From Spirochaetae bacterium HGW-Spirochaetae-7 (GTDB taxonomy: Bacteria > Spirochaetota > Spirochaetia > Treponematales > UBA12059), in contig PGXR01000183.1 of NCBI GenBank assembly GCA_002839245.1, forward strand, positions 1 to 5,801: a stretch of DNA of 5,801 nucleotides, given 5' to 3'. Positions 5,292-5,801 of this stretch are shown in pieces (position 1 is the stretch's first letter; each line of letters opens with the position of its first letter). The notes under the pieces were generated by a model. That model saw nothing but the letters and a program-made list of their open reading frames with translations. It ran no database searches and had not been told where the DNA came from. Position numbers and translations under genes: made by a program.

Positions 5292-5801
5292 CTAAGCCCG
5301 GGCGATATGGCGAATAAGTGGCGGAGACTTCGCGATACGAAGGGGGAAATCCTGTGCGACCAGTTGCTCCGCCTCGCCATCCATCTGTACCAATATACGG
5401 TCCGCGTAGCGGATTTCAATGATTTCAGCTGAAAAGAGGGTGGCTTCATCGAAATCGCGGATGCGGCCTGACGACATCGGGCCCTTGAGGGCAAGCTTTC
5501 TCAGGAGCGGCATCTGGCGTATGGCGCAAACATTGTCGTGATCCGGGAGTATCGGCTTGTTTGACCCATAAGTCCTGTTGCCGCTTATTCCCATGGCGAC
5601 GAGGAGAAACAGCCCGTCGAGCCGCGACAGCTCTTTGCCCGAGGCGTCCATGGCGACGATCGTCATCGGCCTTGGCGGGTAGACTTTGTCGTACAGTACC
5701 GATGCCAGATCAAGCCAGAGCTGGTACGAGTCGCCGGGCAGCGAAGCCTTGAGCTTGTTGGTCATATGGGTTACGTAGGCGTCGAGCCCGATGCTCGCGA
5801 T
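5292..5801 (-). CDS. Diacylglycerol kinase / lipid kinase family protein, C-terminal half (start outside window)
   Basis: The frame is open from the right edge to the TAG at 5292, giving 169 residues. The methionine encoded at 5763-5765 is internal, because the residues before it (SIGLDAYVT) continue the family pattern. In DagK/YegS-type kinases, which phosphorylate lipids such as diacylglycerol at the membrane, the C-terminal lobe begins with a similar 'GLDA' stretch. It continues with a beta strand ending in G-N-x-x-Y-G (GNRTYG, visible residues 74-79) and closes with a strand ending in a DGE motif (VQMDGEAEQL, 138-147), then a short P-rich end. All are present. The family's usual GGG after the GN turn reads GSNK, and the usual D-D-G-L-L-D stretch reads DHDNVCA, so it is a divergent branch. 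The N-terminal catalytic GGDGT motif is off the window and the substrate is unknown. Confidence 0.78.
   Translation of the reverse strand: MASIGLDAYVTHMTNKLKASLPGDSYQLWLDLASVLYDKVYPPRPMTIVAMDASGKELSRLDGLFLLVAMGISGNRTYGSNKPILPDHDNVCAIRQMPLLRKLALKGPMSSGRIRDFDEATLFSAEIIEIRYADRILVQMDGEAEQLVAQDFPLRIAKSPPLIRHIARA

Noticed and set aside
5246..5494. N-terminal extension of the exported protein from the ATG at 5494
   Set aside because: It would overlap the kinase gene by about 200 bases and bury the signal peptide that begins at 5245, which has its own ribosome site.

Overview
The window is GC-rich bacterial chromosome holding five protein genes, all on the minus strand, so it reads from high to low coordinates: a lipid-kinase family gene (start lies beyond the right edge), an exported SH3-like repeat protein, aspartyl-tRNA synthetase (aspS), a TetR-family regulator, and an FAD-dependent phytoene-desaturase-like oxidoreductase (end lies beyond the left edge). 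The plus strand has no convincing gene; its long open frames are antisense shadows favoured by the GC-rich codon pattern. No gap between genes exceeds 300 bases. The C-terminal style of the aspartyl-tRNA synthetase and the overall look of the kinase and SH3-like protein remind me of spirochaetes of the Treponema/Spirochaeta kind with a high-GC genome. That placement is from memory and no search was possible.

Right block (3989-5801): the kinase C-terminal half ends 46 bases before the exported protein, with a small perfect hairpin in the gap and no promoter seen, so the two are probably co-transcribed. The exported protein has a signal peptide, an N-terminal bacterial SH3-like region, an acidic Tyr/Gly-rich linker, and two tandem C-terminal modules 75 residues apart, each with the sextet NWADEM.

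Middle block (1796-3946): between the exported protein and aspS lies a 115-base nested imperfect inverted repeat. Its G-U pairs only work in minus-strand RNA, which points to a structured transcript or terminator. aspS follows from its own sigma70-like promoter, placed so close to the start codon that the message would be nearly leaderless. It ends in a strong intrinsic terminator.

Left block (1-1756): a textbook promoter with an 18-base dyad overlapping its -10 element drives tetR. The oxidoreductase starts 3 bases after the tetR stop. This looks like an autoregulated regulator-plus-enzyme operon. Overall the gene content is ordinary. The least explained items are the nested inverted repeat upstream of aspS and the NWADEM repeat protein. 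I see no evidence here of a defence system, mobile element or new multi-gene system.
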